The notes: generated from the sequence alone by a model not told the origin. A DNA stretch of 64,000 bases from Moniliella sp. 'wahieum' (GCA_003971905.1 RSEE01000022.1:310001-374000); one strand, 5' to 3'. Shown: positions 44,735 to 56,319, counted from the stretch's first letter. Numbers and translations are program-made.

Positions 44735-44958
44735 GGCGGGAGGACGGGTGTGTCTTGTGGGGCTTGGCGGCTTAGCTTGGGCTTGTAGGCTTGGGGGTGG
44801 CTTGCTGAAGAGCGCTCCCCTTCCGGGGGGATCAGATTGTGTTGTTGGCGGGAGGAGGACGGGTGTGTCTTGTGGGCTTGGCGGCTTAGCTTGGGCTTGT
44901 AGGCTTGGGGGTGGGGTGCTTGAAGAGCGCTCCCCTTCCGGGGGATCAGATTGTAACT
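44735..44958. repeat. about 112-bp tandem duplication
   Basis: Unit A (about 44735-44846) and unit B (about 44847-44958) share GGACGGGTGTGTCTTGTGGG, GGCGGCTTAGCTTGGGCTTG and GAAGAGCGCTCCCCTTCC. Differences are mostly run-length changes (GGGG/GGG, GGGGGG/GGGGG) and a small rearranged TGGCTTGCTG/TGGGGTGCTT stretch. Confidence 0.85.
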
Positions 44959-44960
44959 CT

Positions 44961-45196
44961 GTTGGCCTAGGGAGCCGGACGGGCAGAAGGATGAGGAGAA
45001 GGTGATGGATTGGAGCCGAGTTGGGTCTGGGTACAGAGGCATCTAATAGGAGGCTGGACTAGGCACAGGGACAGTGAGTCACACAGGAGAGAGTGCAGGG
45101 CACAGGGGACAGTGACACGCAGGACGTCAGCGTGGAAGCCGATGGAACGAGGCGAACCTGGTCTACCGACTGGGAGCCAGAGGATCACAGTCAACA
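44961..45196. repeat. 239-bp direct duplication, copy 2
   Basis: Second copy of 43691-43929, three bases shorter in net. It breaks from copy 1 exactly after GTCAACA, where copy 1 continues CCCCCGCTGG and copy 2 continues ACCTGGTCACC. Confidence 0.95.
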
Positions 45197-45350
45197 ACCT
45201 GGTCACCCGGGTGGGACAATAGACTGCTATGGGCGCAGCGGCTGAGACCCGCATACCAGGGAATACGCTGGCCGCCACGGAGATCCTGAGAGCGGCGGAA
45301 CGGCCCGTCCCTGGTCAGCATGTCAGGTAACTTGACCTCAGGTCCTCAGG

Positions 45351-45431
45351 CTTCAAGAGCTTCAAGCTTCAAGCTTCAAGCTTCAAGCTCAAGCTTCAAG
45401 CTCAAGCTTCAAGCTTCAAGCTTCAAGTTCA
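45351..45431. repeat. GCTTCAA heptamer microsatellite
   Basis: About 11 units of GCTTCAA with occasional loss of one A. It is in the intergenic region upstream of the TatD gene. Confidence 0.9.
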
Positions 45432-46190
45432 GTCGCAAGTTCAGGGCCATGTCATGCGTACGCCCACGTGGCGTTTCGTTCTTCGTGTCCGGTCACCGGT
45501 GACCTCACCCCTGTGTGCCGTTCTCTGTACTGCTTCCGCTCCTTCTCCCGCGCCGCCATCCCCATTTGGGCAGCGCCCGCCCATCATGTGTTCAAGCGTT
45601 GACTTTTGCGACCAGACTGCAGCTCAGTACGGATTCCGGACGCTGAATCATTCAGCGACACGCAGTTGTACACTGGCCCCACGTCGCCAGTACTCAACTC
45701 GGTTCCTAGTTAACTGAGTGGCTCAGCAGTGAGGCTCACTAGCACTCCGTGCCTCAGTTACTCAGACTCGGCCTGGGTACTTGGCCAGCACACGGCGCTG
45801 CTGAGCCTGAGCGCTCGCTCAGCGAGCCACTCTTGGGCCTTCGGGCGATCTTCGTCCCCCACTCGCGCAGTGCTGAGGCTGGCTTCCATTGCCAGCAGCC
45901 CAGATGCCCCCCTGGCCCATCGGGAGGGGGCAGTGCTAGCTCATATGACGTCATCGCCCCTGTACGTTCTCCGGTCAGAGTTCAACGTTCAAAATACGTC
46001 ACGTGATCTGCCTTTGGGCCTACCAACAAGTCCCCATCCAGCCTCCTTTGCCCGGCCGCATCCGCCTCGGCAGTCGTGCACCGCCCCCACTCTGCCGCGC
46101 CTCCCCGCGTACTGCTTCCCACTTGGCACGCGCCGCCTCGCCGCGCGGCCTGCTTGTTCTGCCCCGCCGCTGCTTGACCCGACCCCTGCC
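45432..46190. other. intergenic upstream of TatD
   Basis: No conserved coding sequence. Contains CTGAGC/GCTCAG palindromes near 45800-45830 and a GTTCAACGTTCAA motif near 45980. The last 100 bp before 46191 is C/T-rich. Confidence 0.45.
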
Positions 46191-47353
46191 ATGGCGTCTC
46201 CTCGGCCTGCCCCGCCGCCGGGCCTGCCGCCCATGATCGAAATTGGCTCCAACTTGCTGGACTCTATGTTCCAGGGACGTTTACAACAGCAAGCAGGCTC
46301 ACGACCCTGACCTGCTCGATGTGCTCCACCGAGCCCGCCAGGCCGGTGTGGTCCAAAGATTGTCACCGCGGCTCCCCGACGAGGCCAACCAGGCCATGAC
46401 CCTCGTCGCTGCTCATGGTACGTGTGTGGCCCTTGTTCGCTGTGCCTGCCCCCCCAAGATTTCCTCCACACGGCGTACTGACTCCCCGTGTTCTTGCAGA
46501 TGACCTATTCTGTACCGCAGGCTGCCATCCGACACGGGCCCGTGAGATGATGCAATTCCCCCAGGGTGCAGCCGCCTATGTCGGGCAGCTGCGGTCCTTG
46601 TTGGACCTGTATTCGTCCCGCGCGTCTAGCACGGGAAAGATTGTGGCGGTAGGGGAAGTGGGCTGGACTATGACCGTCTTCACTTTAGTTCGGTCGAGGA
46701 GCAGAAGCAGGCATTTGAAGCGCAGTTGATCTTGGCCGAGCAAGCCCGTCTTCCTCTCTTTCTTCATTCCCGCGCCGCCCATACCGACCTGGTCGCGCTT
46801 CTGCGCCCACACTTGGAAGCACTTCAGCAAGCCATCGGCGGCCCCGTTGGCGTGGTGCATTCCTTTACGGGTACGGTAGAGGAAATGGAGGAATTGGTCG
46901 GACTCGGACTGTACATTGGCTTGAACGGCTGCAGTCTCAAGACGGACGAAAACCTAAAGGTGGCACGTGCGGTCCCCCTGGACCGGCTCATGCTCGAAAC
47001 CGATGCACCATGGTGCGAGCTACGACCTACCCATGCCTCCGCCACAGTGCTGGCTCCTTTCAAGGCCAAGTTTGCCGCCCCTGCCAAGCCGCAGGGCAAA
47101 AAGGACAAAGCGGCTACACCTGCCTCGCCTGCTGCGGACGCGGCGCCAAACGAAGAGGAAACGGCCATGTACACTGCTTACTTTCCCCGCAGGTCAAGAA
47201 AGAAAGTGGGTGAGCGGGAGCAGTGTGAAGAGCCGGAACGAGCCCTCGGCCATTGGGCAGGTGGCCCTCGTCGTGGCTGGGCTAAAGGGGGTGTCGGTGG
47301 AGGAAGTGGCGCAACAGGCAACCGCCAACACAAGACGTATGTTTGGCCTGTAA
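46191..47353 (+). CDS. TatD-family metal-dependent deoxyribonuclease (TATDN1-like)
   Basis: TIM-barrel nuclease family. The start at 46191 precedes IEIGSNLLDSMFQG (the TATDN1-type first strand). KQAHDPDLLDVLHRARQAGV and PDEANQAMTLVAAH follow, then the intron 46418-46499 (82 nt, GTACGT...TTGCAG) and DDLFCTAGCHPTRAREM. The metal-site blocks are IVAVGEVGW, LPLFLHSRAAH, GVVHSFTGTVEEMEELV and LMLETDAPWC. The C-terminal GVSVEEVAQQATANTRRMFG matches the family end at TAA 47353. An insertion of Lys/Ala-rich sequence (about 47080-47160) lies between ETDAPWC and the end. Frame breaks near 46275, 46360, 46665 and 47195 look like one-base errors. Confidence 0.88.
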
Positions 47354-48114
47354 TGCAGAAAAAAGAAACCCAACGATTGGGGAACGATGTGCCCTTGGCA
47401 TGAAAGAGATAGGCGTAACCAGTTTTGAGGGGCAGTCCCACCGTTCCTGCGCGCGCATCCACCCGCGCTTGTAGGATCTCCCTCCATCTTCCACTATTGG
47501 TGTCGTCAGAAGATTAACTCCTGGTGATTTGGACCTGTCGGACACCATCATGCTGTTGATTGTCCCACGAGTATACGCCGCAGAGAATGGAATGGGAGGG
47601 AGGAGACATCGATTCCTACTAATAACTTCATCGTGGCATCGAGTCTTTTATGGCCAGGTCCACTGCTGCGACTAGTACGTACCATCCTTTTCCCGTCGCA
47701 TGAGCCAGTGCCAGTAGGCCGCATGTAGTCCTTAGCACCTAGGGTGAATAAGTACGCACAAGGAGACCACCAGGCCGACAGCCCGGTCAACTGGGGCTTC
47801 GCCCCAGCTTGGTGCTCGGTGCTTGTATGTACGCATTCTGTGCTATGAAGGCACGCTGATTGCCCCATTTCCATTCCTTTCGAGGTTCTGACGGGATGGA
47901 ATCATGGAAATGACGGGGCCCAAACAAAATGACGAGATGCTACAGCCACACTATATGGATCTGGCATGGCGAGAACGCATGGATGTGGTCTCCTCGTTGT
48001 TGCTCCTGTTCACAGCTTCCTATTCTTGAAGCTTGCAAAGGCGTTGGAATCAGATGCGAGGGGTTCTAGAGTACAAAAAGCCCGCGAGAGGACAGATGCA
48101 GTGATGGTGAGGGT
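47354..48114. other. intergenic between convergent TatD and KAE1 genes
   Basis: 760 bp without a gene; AT-richer around 47560-47700. Holds both 3' flanks. Confidence 0.5.
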
Positions 48115-49465
48115 GTTACGAGCGCCACTGAAGACAAAGCAAAACGGTCAGTCAGTTGCTCCTGCGGTGGCAAATAAGATTGGAACGTACAGAGATGAGT
48201 GGGGCATCCGTCCGGAAGCGCTGGGTGGTGGTCGACTTGCTCAACGGCGTTTCTTGTCCCATCCTGCGAGCCAGGAGCCCTGCATGCGCAATCATGATCC
48301 CATTGTCGATGCAGAACCGCTCATCAGTAGCAAAGACGCTCCTCCTCGCTCCGCGGCCATGGTGCCCATCATTTGTTGCAAACGGGCGTTGGAGCCGACC
48401 CCACCAACGATAGGACCTTTTGGAGCCAACATGGGCCATGGCTCGCTCAGTAATCTCAACCAGCATCGCAAACACGGTCTCTTGCAGTGTAAAGCACAAG
48501 TCAGCGGGTGTAATCACATCCTCCTCCTCCGATGCAAGGACCGCCTCTTGCGTGGCGGAAGGCAGAGACGATTGGGCGTGACCGACGTGACGGCCATCTC
48601 CACTGACGCCTGTCCGTTGGCCAGGGACCCCACTTCGCCCGCCGGTACACGGGCTTGGTTGGGTCGAAAGCGGGCGTCACGCGTGTAACTTTCGGCAGCG
48701 GCCAGAATTCCGCCAAGGGCCAAATCCATCCCTTTGGTAGTGTAGGGAAGAGAGAAAACGCTTCCCGCTACGTGCCTCCAGCTCGATGTTTTGACCCGGA
48801 CTGGGGTCGTTGGAGAGACCAATGACGCGCGCAAACCGGTCCAGGCAATTGCCCACGGCAATGTCGAGCGTTTCGCCAAAAATACGATACCGCTGAGCCG
48901 AATAGGCAATCACTTGGGTGTTGCCCCCGCTGACGTAGAGCACGACGGGATTGCGGGCGCCAGTGATGGTCCGTCCCATTTCAATGTGGCCCACACAATG
49001 GTTACCCCAATGAGCGGCTTGTTGTACAGAAGAGAAAGAGTGCGGGCAATAAAGGAGACAGCCTGCAATGGTGCGCCCATACCAGGGCCTGGAGGCATGG
49101 CGGAGGAGCCAGTCAGTTGGGCGAGTCGGGCGAGGCGGGAGGGGGGAGGGGGACGTACCCTTAGTAAATGCAATGCACTCCACGCTTTCCAGGCCATCGG
49201 GAAGGCCGGACGAATTGACTGCCTCCTGAACGACCTGGAGGATCCAGGCCTTGTGGTGCTTGGCTGTATCGCCCGGTTGGAAGCCGGTGCCCGGTGGGGT
49301 GACATAGGTGTGGCGCACGTTGGACAGCACGTCGACCGAGCCGTCGGGGTTGTGGCGGACAATACCGGCGCCCAGCTTGTTGGCCGAACCCTCGAGCCCG
49401 AGAGCAAAGATGGGGTGGGACAAGGCAGGGAGCGGGTCGACGGCGGCGGCGGCAGTAGCAGCCAT
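48115..49465 (-). CDS. KAE1: KAE1/OSGEP, catalytic subunit of the KEOPS tRNA t6A complex
   Basis: Transfers threonylcarbamoyl to A37 of ANN-decoding tRNAs (cytosol/nucleus). The start at 49465 leads to [34 protein letters not shown] and [15 protein letters not shown]. The metal-binding histidines are in [11 protein letters not shown], followed by [75 protein letters not shown] and [20 protein letters not shown]. Introns are 49089-49158 (70 nt) and 48127-48190 (64 nt), the latter giving the final ISWRS and TAA at 48115-48117. Frame slips near 49000, 48750, 48530 and 48380 are corrected by single bases. Divergent from CCT7 across 337 bp. Confidence 0.92.
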
Positions 49466-49802
49466 GGCGCGGCGAGACGGGGGGGCGTAGATCCTCCCAG
49501 CAGATGGATGCAGGGAGGAGGATTGATCAGTGGTCTTTGCTTTTTGAATTGGCGGAATGGCGGAGAAGCGGAATGGCGGCGGGGCGGATCGGGAGTGGCG
49601 CACCAGGCAGTCGGTGGCGTTTGCGAGCTAACGCGCTAACGCGAGGCAGGCCAGGGCAGGTTGGGCCTACCTTAGGCCTTGAGGCAGCCCAGCGACACGC
49701 CGCGCGCGGACCACAAAGAGGAGCGTGACGCGTGACGGTCGATGAGCTAGCCCCAGACGGCTTTGGTGTCCTCCGTCCGCTATCCCCACCACCACCGTCA
49801 AC
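49466..49802. promoter_or_regulatory. divergent KAE1-CCT7 promoter
   Basis: 337 bp between two essential housekeeping genes transcribed apart. Contains CGTGACG repeated twice at a 7-bp period (about 49723-49736), CTAACGCGCTAACGCG direct repeats near 49628-49643 and a GCGGAATGGCGG doublet near 49552-49580. No clear TATA. Confidence 0.5.
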
Positions 49803-51483
49803 ATGGCCGGCCGCTTGGGTATGATGCAACCCCCTGTCTTTGTCCTCCGGGAGGGCACCGATACGTCCCAAGGAACAGGCCAGTTGCTGAGCAACATTGG
49901 TGCGTGCCAAACCGTTGTTGATTGCGTCGCCTCAACCCTTGGCCCCCCGGGATGGACAAGCTTATCATTGACAGCCGGGGCAAGAGCACCATCTCCAACG
50001 ACGGCGCGACGATTCTCAAGCTACTCGAGATTGTTCATCCTGCTGCGCGTACCCTGGTGGATATTGCCCGGGCTCAAGATGCCGAGGTCGGAGACGGGAC
50101 GACGTCTGTTGTGCTCCTGGCCGGTGAGATGCTCAAGGAAGCCCGCCCCTTTGTTGAGGATGGCGTTTCGCCCCACATCATTATCCGTGCCTTCCGCACT
50201 GCGGCTCAACTGGCTGTCGAGCGCGTCAAGCAACTGTCCGTCGCTATTGACCGCAACGATCCCGAGGGCTTCCGCGACCTGCTGATGAAATGCGCCGGTA
50301 CGGCTATGAGCTCCAAGTTGATCGTCTCACAGCGCGCTTTCTTTAGCAACATGGTTGTCGACGCCGTTCAGGCACTGGACCAGGATGATCTAGACGAGAA
50401 CCTGATTGGAGTCAAAAAGGTGCCCGGCGGTGGGATGCAAGATTCCGTCTTGGTCAAGGGCGTAGCGTTTAAGAAGACGTTTGCCTATGCTGGCTTTGAG
50501 CAACAGCCAAACGGTTCGCCAACCCCAGATTCTCAATCTCAATGTGGAGCTTGAGTGAAGGCGGAGAAGGACAATGCTGAGGTTCGGATCAATGAAGTGA
50601 GCGAGTACCAAGCTATCGTCGATGCCGAGTGGAACATTATCTATGCCAAACTCGAAGCGATCGTCAAATCGGGGGCACAGGTGGTCTTGTCCAAGTTGCC
50701 CATTGGCGATCTGGCTACACAGTACTTTGCCGACCGCAACATCTTCTGTGGGGCCGTGTCGCAGCCGATGACATGCAACGCGTGATTCAAGCTGTAGGGG
50801 GTTCGGTGCAGTCAACCGTATCTGACCTACGCCCGGAGCACCTCGGTACTTGCGAGCTGTTCGAGGAGCGCCAGATCGGCTCGGAGCGATTCAATCTTTT
50901 CGAAGGCTGTCATTCTGCCAAAACCTGCACCCTTATCCTCCGTGGCGGGGCTGAGCAGTTCATTGCTGAGGTGGAGCGCTCCCTCCACGATGCCATCATG
51001 ATCGTCAAGCGTGCGATCAAGAATGGTTCGATCGTTGCCGGCGGTGGCGCTGTGGAGATGGAACTGTCCAAGTATCTGCGTGATTACGCACGGACCATCC
51101 AGGGGAAACAGCAGCTAATCATTGGCGCCTTTGCCAAGGCGCTCGAAGTGATTCCGCGGCAAATTGCAGACAATGCCGGGCTGGATGCTACGGATTTGTT
51201 GAATCAGCTGAGGATGCGGCATGCTCAAGGCCATGCTTGGGATGGGATTGATATGGATACCGACGGGGTGGCTAACAACTTGGAAAAGTTCGTGTGGGAG
51301 CCATCGCTGGTCAAGATCAACGCCATTTCTTCAGCTGCAGAAGCTGCCACTCTCATCCTTTCCGTCGATGAGACGATCAAGAACCAGCAGTCCGAGCGAC
51401 CCAACCCAGGACCCCCAGCGCCGCCTGGGACTGCGCAGCGCGCGTTGCGCGGGGCCGGTCGCCGAACCGGTGGGCGACGGTAA
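49803..51483 (+). CDS. CCT7: T-complex protein 1 subunit eta (CCT7)
   Basis: Subunit of the cytosolic chaperonin that folds actin and tubulin. The start at 49803 gives [19 protein letters not shown]. The apical and ATP motifs are [20 protein letters not shown] and [20 protein letters not shown]. Later blocks are [56 protein letters not shown]-type sequence, [40 protein letters not shown] and [13 protein letters not shown] (eta signature). The C-terminus is Pro/Gly/Arg-rich. Three one-base losses break the frame: C-run at 49943-49948, T near 50555 (restores [15 protein letters not shown]) and G-run near 50757. About 560 residues, normal for the family. Intronless here. Confidence 0.95.
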
Positions 51484-51673
51484 GTGGCTGCCTATGCCAC
51501 CAGGGCTGGTCTTTTCTTCTCGTGTCTCCCTACCTTGTACTTTTTCCCGCACCAAATGAGCCCCGTGTTCCCTCATTGATACTCTCCTGCTTGGCAGCCT
51601 AGGCCAAGCCAGGCCAGCTGCCTGCCACGTGTGAGTCGCCCTCTCTATAGAAGCTGTCCAGGGAGAAATTTTG

Positions 51674-53670
51674 TCAGTTTAGAAGTTGGGTCGGGGCGTG
51701 CGACCAGTTTTCGTCGCCTTCCAACAGAGTGAACACGTCCACCTCCCAACCGAGCAAGAGCGGGCCGCGATACTCGCGGGGCGCATTGTCCAAATCCACT
51801 TCTTCCACGCGGTGGCCTGCGGCCAAGTCGGTGCAGGTAGCGCGGAGATGGTCTTGGATCAGGGCCAGGCCCTCGCCGGCCCGCACCCGTTCGCGCGCCA
51901 TGCATGTGATCAGCAAATCCTCCAGCCGTTCGGGAAAAGGCATGCGCCTGGTCCAGCGCCGGCGGGAAGCGGTCGGTGCACCAGGGGGACGGATGAGGCA
52001 CCATCCGCGCCGGGTTGCGGCCCGTTGGTTCCAGCCCAGCGACTATTTGCGGCAACAAACCTCGGGCGCATAGGGATCCGTATCCAACATCGATGCTCGT
52101 CCCGCGCCGGCAGGGAGCCCACCCGTAGCGACATCGATGGTTTCCTTCCTGTTGGTTGTTGGGATCGCTCCGCTCCCCGCGCGCGAGGGGACAGATGAGT
52201 TCGTGGACGCATAGCAGTCCGCCGTGTACAGTGCATGCCGCCCCACCAAATCCTCCGCCCCCACTCGAGCCGAAGAAGACGCGGGATGAGGCGGAATGCG
52301 CGGCCCAGGGCCCAGGCCCGGTCCTGGGCTACCCCACTCGTGGTATAGGGCATGTAGAGCGCGGTCAACATTAGGCTCAGCAAGCGCGTTTGCAAAAGCA
52401 CATGGTCGCGGCCCAGTTGGTCCAGAAGGGTTTGCATCGCATGATCCATCTCTTGGATCTGCACAATGCCCCGCATTGGTCCCTACTGCTCCTCGAAGGA
52501 GCATGGTACAACGATGCCTCGCCCACCTTGCGCGACCATTTGCTACCAGGGTCAACGACCATTCCGACCATGCCGACACCGGGGTGGAAGTAATCGAAGC
52601 CCATCCCACCAAGGGGGTGCATACCATCCAATCGGCTACCAGGAGGCCCCACAGCTCAGCATCTCCTGGGCCGTCGAAAGGGGCAATCCCAGTTCTTGCG
52701 CGATAGTAAGGCAGGTTTTCAGCAGCTCAGCCCCGCCCGAGGGGGCAGCCATACATTCAGGCGAAAGGAGGAGCGCCAGTCCGTTGCGCAAGATGGCGCG
52801 AGCCGAGTCTCCTGGCCAGAGATGGGCAGGGTTGTGCCCTCTGGTTGGCCGAGGCGACACTGGCATGAAACAATTTGATAGACTGATGAATGAGCGCTGA
52901 ACTGTGGACGTGCACCTCGGATGCACGGCCAATCATCCCCCAGGCGACCAACTGGAGCGCAGGCAACACTTCGCAGGCTGAAGCAAACGCAGCAATCAGA
53001 AAGCCGAGGTTGCCCATCACGGTTGCCAGATCGGGGTGGTGGGCCTTGGATACTACGAGCCCCAACAGGGCGAGGTCCAAGATTTCGTGCGAGTACGAAC
53101 GCCAGTTGGCCCGCGCTTCCTCTTCCATATCGGCCTGGGAGTAAAAGGGCCAATCGGCGGAATAAGAGGCGTACACATGCAACAGAGCTTGTACTTGCAC
53201 CAGGTGCGCTGGCATCACCGCCCGACACGCCTCCAACAGTTTGGTTTCGGCGGGGGACATGTGCCAATCGTACTTTGCCTCCAACGGCGCAGGGGGAAGT
53301 GGGTGTGGGCGTGGACGGGCGGGGAGCGGATCGGGGGGGCGGCTGAAGCGGGGCGCCGGAGGCGGCGTGGGAGCTGGCTGACGGCGCACCGGCAGAAGGG
53401 CCGAGCGGGAGCAACACGCTTGGGACATCGTGAGGCGGTGGCGGCGGCAAGGCCGGGCACGGCGGTTCGTGGTGTGAAGAGGGGAAGGGGAACGCGCCAT
53501 GATGCAGGCTGAGGCAGGCAGGCTGCGTGCCTCACAGCGGCCGCAGATTGGCCGCCGCCGGTCACAGCGGACCTTGGCGTCACGGCAGGCGGCGCAGCTG
53601 TGGATCTTGCGGCGCTTGGCGGGCGGATGAGAGTGGGGGGGGCCTCAGGGCGCTTGTGGTGGCCGTCCAT
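51674..53670 (-). CDS. Zn(2)-Cys(6) fungal transcription factor
   Basis: The start at 53670 (MDGHHKRPEAPP), plus one correction in the C-run near 53637-53643, brings a binuclear zinc cluster into frame: KRRKIHSCAACRDAKVRC then RRRPICGRC and a sixth Cys (CX2CX6CX6CX2CX9C, about 53530-53610). A Pro-rich linker precedes the fungal-specific middle homology region: YDWHMSPAETKLLEACRAVM, HVYASYSADWPFYSQADMEE, ARANWRSYSHEILDLALLGL and LHVHSSALIHQSIKLFHASV-like sequence. Later helices include DHAMQTLLDQLGRDHVLLQT and RLLSLMLTALYMPYTTSGVA. The end VDVFTLLEGDENW stops at 51674. Frame changes at about 52860, 52680, 52570, 52450, 52250 and 51940 are unresolved indels. The target genes are unknown. Confidence 0.72.
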
Positions 53671-53799
53671 GAGGAGGGCAGGGAGTGTGGAAAAGAGTGG
53701 GGAGTACGGAGAGAGAGGTAGAAGCAGAAGGAGAAAGAGAAGGAGAAGGAGAAGAAGAGAAGAGAGAAAGAGAAAGAGAAGGAGTAAGAGAAGAGAGAA

Positions 53800-53832
<33 letters not shown>

Positions 53833-53860
53833 ACGAAGAAGACATCCCACTCCCAGCGGC
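53671..53860 (-). promoter_or_regulatory. long polypyrimidine (GAA/GGA on +) tract in the Zn2Cys6 promoter
   Basis: On the coding (minus) strand this is a nearly pure C/T tract of about 140 bp (53710-53850 is A/G only on plus, with an AAG microsatellite) ending just upstream of the start at 53670. Such tracts are common in fungal promoters and exclude nucleosomes. This one is exceptionally long and could form triplex DNA. Confidence 0.6.
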
Positions 53861-54833
53861 GCATATATATCTGTTGGTCATTCATGCAGCCTAGTGCTGC
53901 GCCACAAGTAGGCAACAGGGAGCGGACGATGTGGGCGGCGGATGATGTCGATGATGCAGATGATGTGAAAATGGAAGCTTCAAAGCTTCAGCCTCAATTC
54001 ACCAATCAGTTCCACGTCCAATTGCACGTCCAACGTCCGAGCCAGCGTGCACAAGCACTGCCGCATAATGTCACCTGCGTTGCGCATCATATCTCACCTT
54101 CTCGGCCGCTACCCAAGACCAAGAAGACGCGTGGCGCACCGCGCTCAGACCATCGGTTGATCTATCGATTGAGATCAATCGATCGCCATTACTCATCCGT
54201 CGCGCAGCACTCCGAGGGACAAGTGGGGAGCGGGCGGCACACTGGCTGCGGCTGCGCCCGGGTGGTGAAGAGGGCGTGGATAGGGGCGGGGCTGGTCCTG
54301 CTCAGGCTCACGCAGGCGTGGGGACCGGCGCTCGAGTGATCTAGGGATCTACCCGAGCAGCATCACCCGGTGGGGTGGGGCAGTCGGGGGCGGGTGCTGC
54401 CGGCAAAGCATGCTGGTCGGGTCGGAGATCGGAGATTGGACCAGTGATCGAGTCACTAGTCATCGATAGTCATCGATCATCGATCATCGACATCGATCAT
54501 CGACATCGATCATCGACATCGATCATCCCTTTCATCGATCAATTTCAATTTCATCAGCCATCGATGCGTGTGATGCGTGTGATACAGACACCTGAAACGC
54601 ATGACATGTGACATGGAGGCCCGTGCGTCTTGTCCAGTACCGTCCTATCTCATGCGCCTATTACCTCCTCTCTCCCCTCGCCCTCCCAATGCAGGCAGCA
54701 ACCCATCGAAACCGCCATAGCCGCGCCCCGTCCCTAGCGCTGCGTCCAGCCCACCTGCGCGCGGACCAATGGCGTGAGTTGCCATCCAACGCACGGGCTG
54801 GCACGCTCTGCCATCAGCGCCGACGTGCCGGGC
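53861..54833. other. intergenic with ATCGATCATCGAC repeats
   Basis: A tandem array of CATCGATCATCGA units (period about 12) spans about 54468-54530 and overlaps TAGTCAT repeats. A GACATGTGACATG motif lies near 54603-54615. No gene is recognised. Confidence 0.5.
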
Positions 54834-55460
54834 TCAGCACTGGCTCCTCCTCGGCTGGCGCCCGCGCTCCACCCCCCCACCGGAGGGTAAGCCTGCGCTC
54901 CCCATCGCGTACCGAGGCATGTTCGCCGATTCGCGCCGCAGGCAGCGGCGGCGGCAGCATAACGCGCGCCCCATGGTAGCCCCCCGGGCTGGCGCGCAGC
55001 TGCGGCGAGGCCGTGTCGCGAAGCCGCTGATATCTACCACCACCGAAAACTCGTTGGTCCGAGGCGGAGCGAACGAACGAGGTCGGCTTGGCGATGGCAA
55101 CAGTAAACGGTAACGGTACCGTACCGGTGGGGATGACGTACAAGCTTCGCCGCTCTGGCGGGAGGAGGGGGAGGTAGACAGAGGACCCGGTGAGGTGGGA
55201 GGATACTCGGGTGCCGCGTGTCCGCCAACGACGCGGGAACAAAGGACGGAGGAGGGCATGTCTGGGTGGGCCAAGACGGGTGACATGGTTGTCATGCTGC
55301 CGCCCAAATGCGACAGGGCAGGTACAGGAGGCGCTACAGTGGGAATCCTATGCGCGTAGGATGCGGTCTCGGCAGCGTAGTTGCGTCCCAACGTTTGGAA
55401 ACGCTCTGGAGGCAGATGGGAGAGGCGGGCGATGGATGCGTGGAGACGTGGAGGGGGTTA
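54834..55460 (-). CDS. possible protein-coding segment, unknown
   Basis: Minus-strand reading gives PPERFQTLGRNYAAETASYA followed by HRIPTVAPPVPALSHLGGSM and MSPVLAHPDMPSSVLCSRVV, then a Ser/Pro-rich tail. An acceptor-like TGCCTCCAG lies at about 55415 just upstream. The composition resembles a disordered regulatory protein rather than a random frame, but upstream frames (to 55906) are discontinuous and no domain is recognisable. It could be the 3' part of an unrecognised gene. Confidence 0.3.
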
Positions 55461-56319
55461 AGGAGGTGGCTCAGGGGACTGGAGGGGGACAAGGGATTGT
55501 GTTGGTACGTGGGACCACAGATTAGATTCGGTGCGAGTTGAGGACTGAGTTTGGAACGGGGTCCGAGGTTGAGAGTGTAACGCAAGAGGGAGAGCAGGCT
55601 ACTCGGTTCGCACTGGTGGGCTGAGAGAGTGCCTTGTGGCCATGGAGAGGGCGCTTGCCGCTTCTGTTGCCAGCGTGGGTGCGGGTGTCGAGGGGGGCAC
55701 GAAAGGAGCGATAAACTTCTCGCCGCGGGTGACAAACGGACGAAGACGAGCTTAATGGGGAGTCCACCGCTCAAGGGGGTCCATCTCGACCAAGCCCTGC
55801 AGAAAGTCAATGAAGCAAGCACGCTGAGTTTGTTCTGGATCGATCTTTCTATCCCGCTAAACAACCAATATGAAGAGCGCCTAGCAGATTCGGGGCAACC
55901 GAGCATGCTGGTCGTTTTGAATTTATGGCCAGACTAGACGTTGGCTCAAAAAGCCAGTGAAGCGTGCACACCACTGGACCCATGACGCGACGGCAGCTAA
56001 CATTTGCATCCTGAGGCAGACGTCCTTGTGAGGCTCCAGCGAGTCGGTCCCCACAGGGCCGCAGTAGCGGTGCCTGGCCTGAGGAGACCAAATCGATTTG
56101 GACAAAGAGGCGACGGCGGGGGCGGAGCAGGCGGAGAAGGGTGAGCAACCCTACCGAGAAACGCGAAATGCTGCGGGTGCGTTCGCACTGCCCCTCTGCC
56201 TGGTTCTGTCCAACCCTACTGCGGGGCGCGGAGGTGGGCACGGCTGCGAGCGCTGCGCTTGCCCATGGCCGCCGTCGCTGGGTCTGGTGGCACTGAGACG
56301 AGCCACCAACCCAACTGCC

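Noticed and set aside
45351-45431. CRISPR-like or satellite array
   Set aside because: Simple 7-bp microsatellite in a fungal nuclear contig; no spacers.
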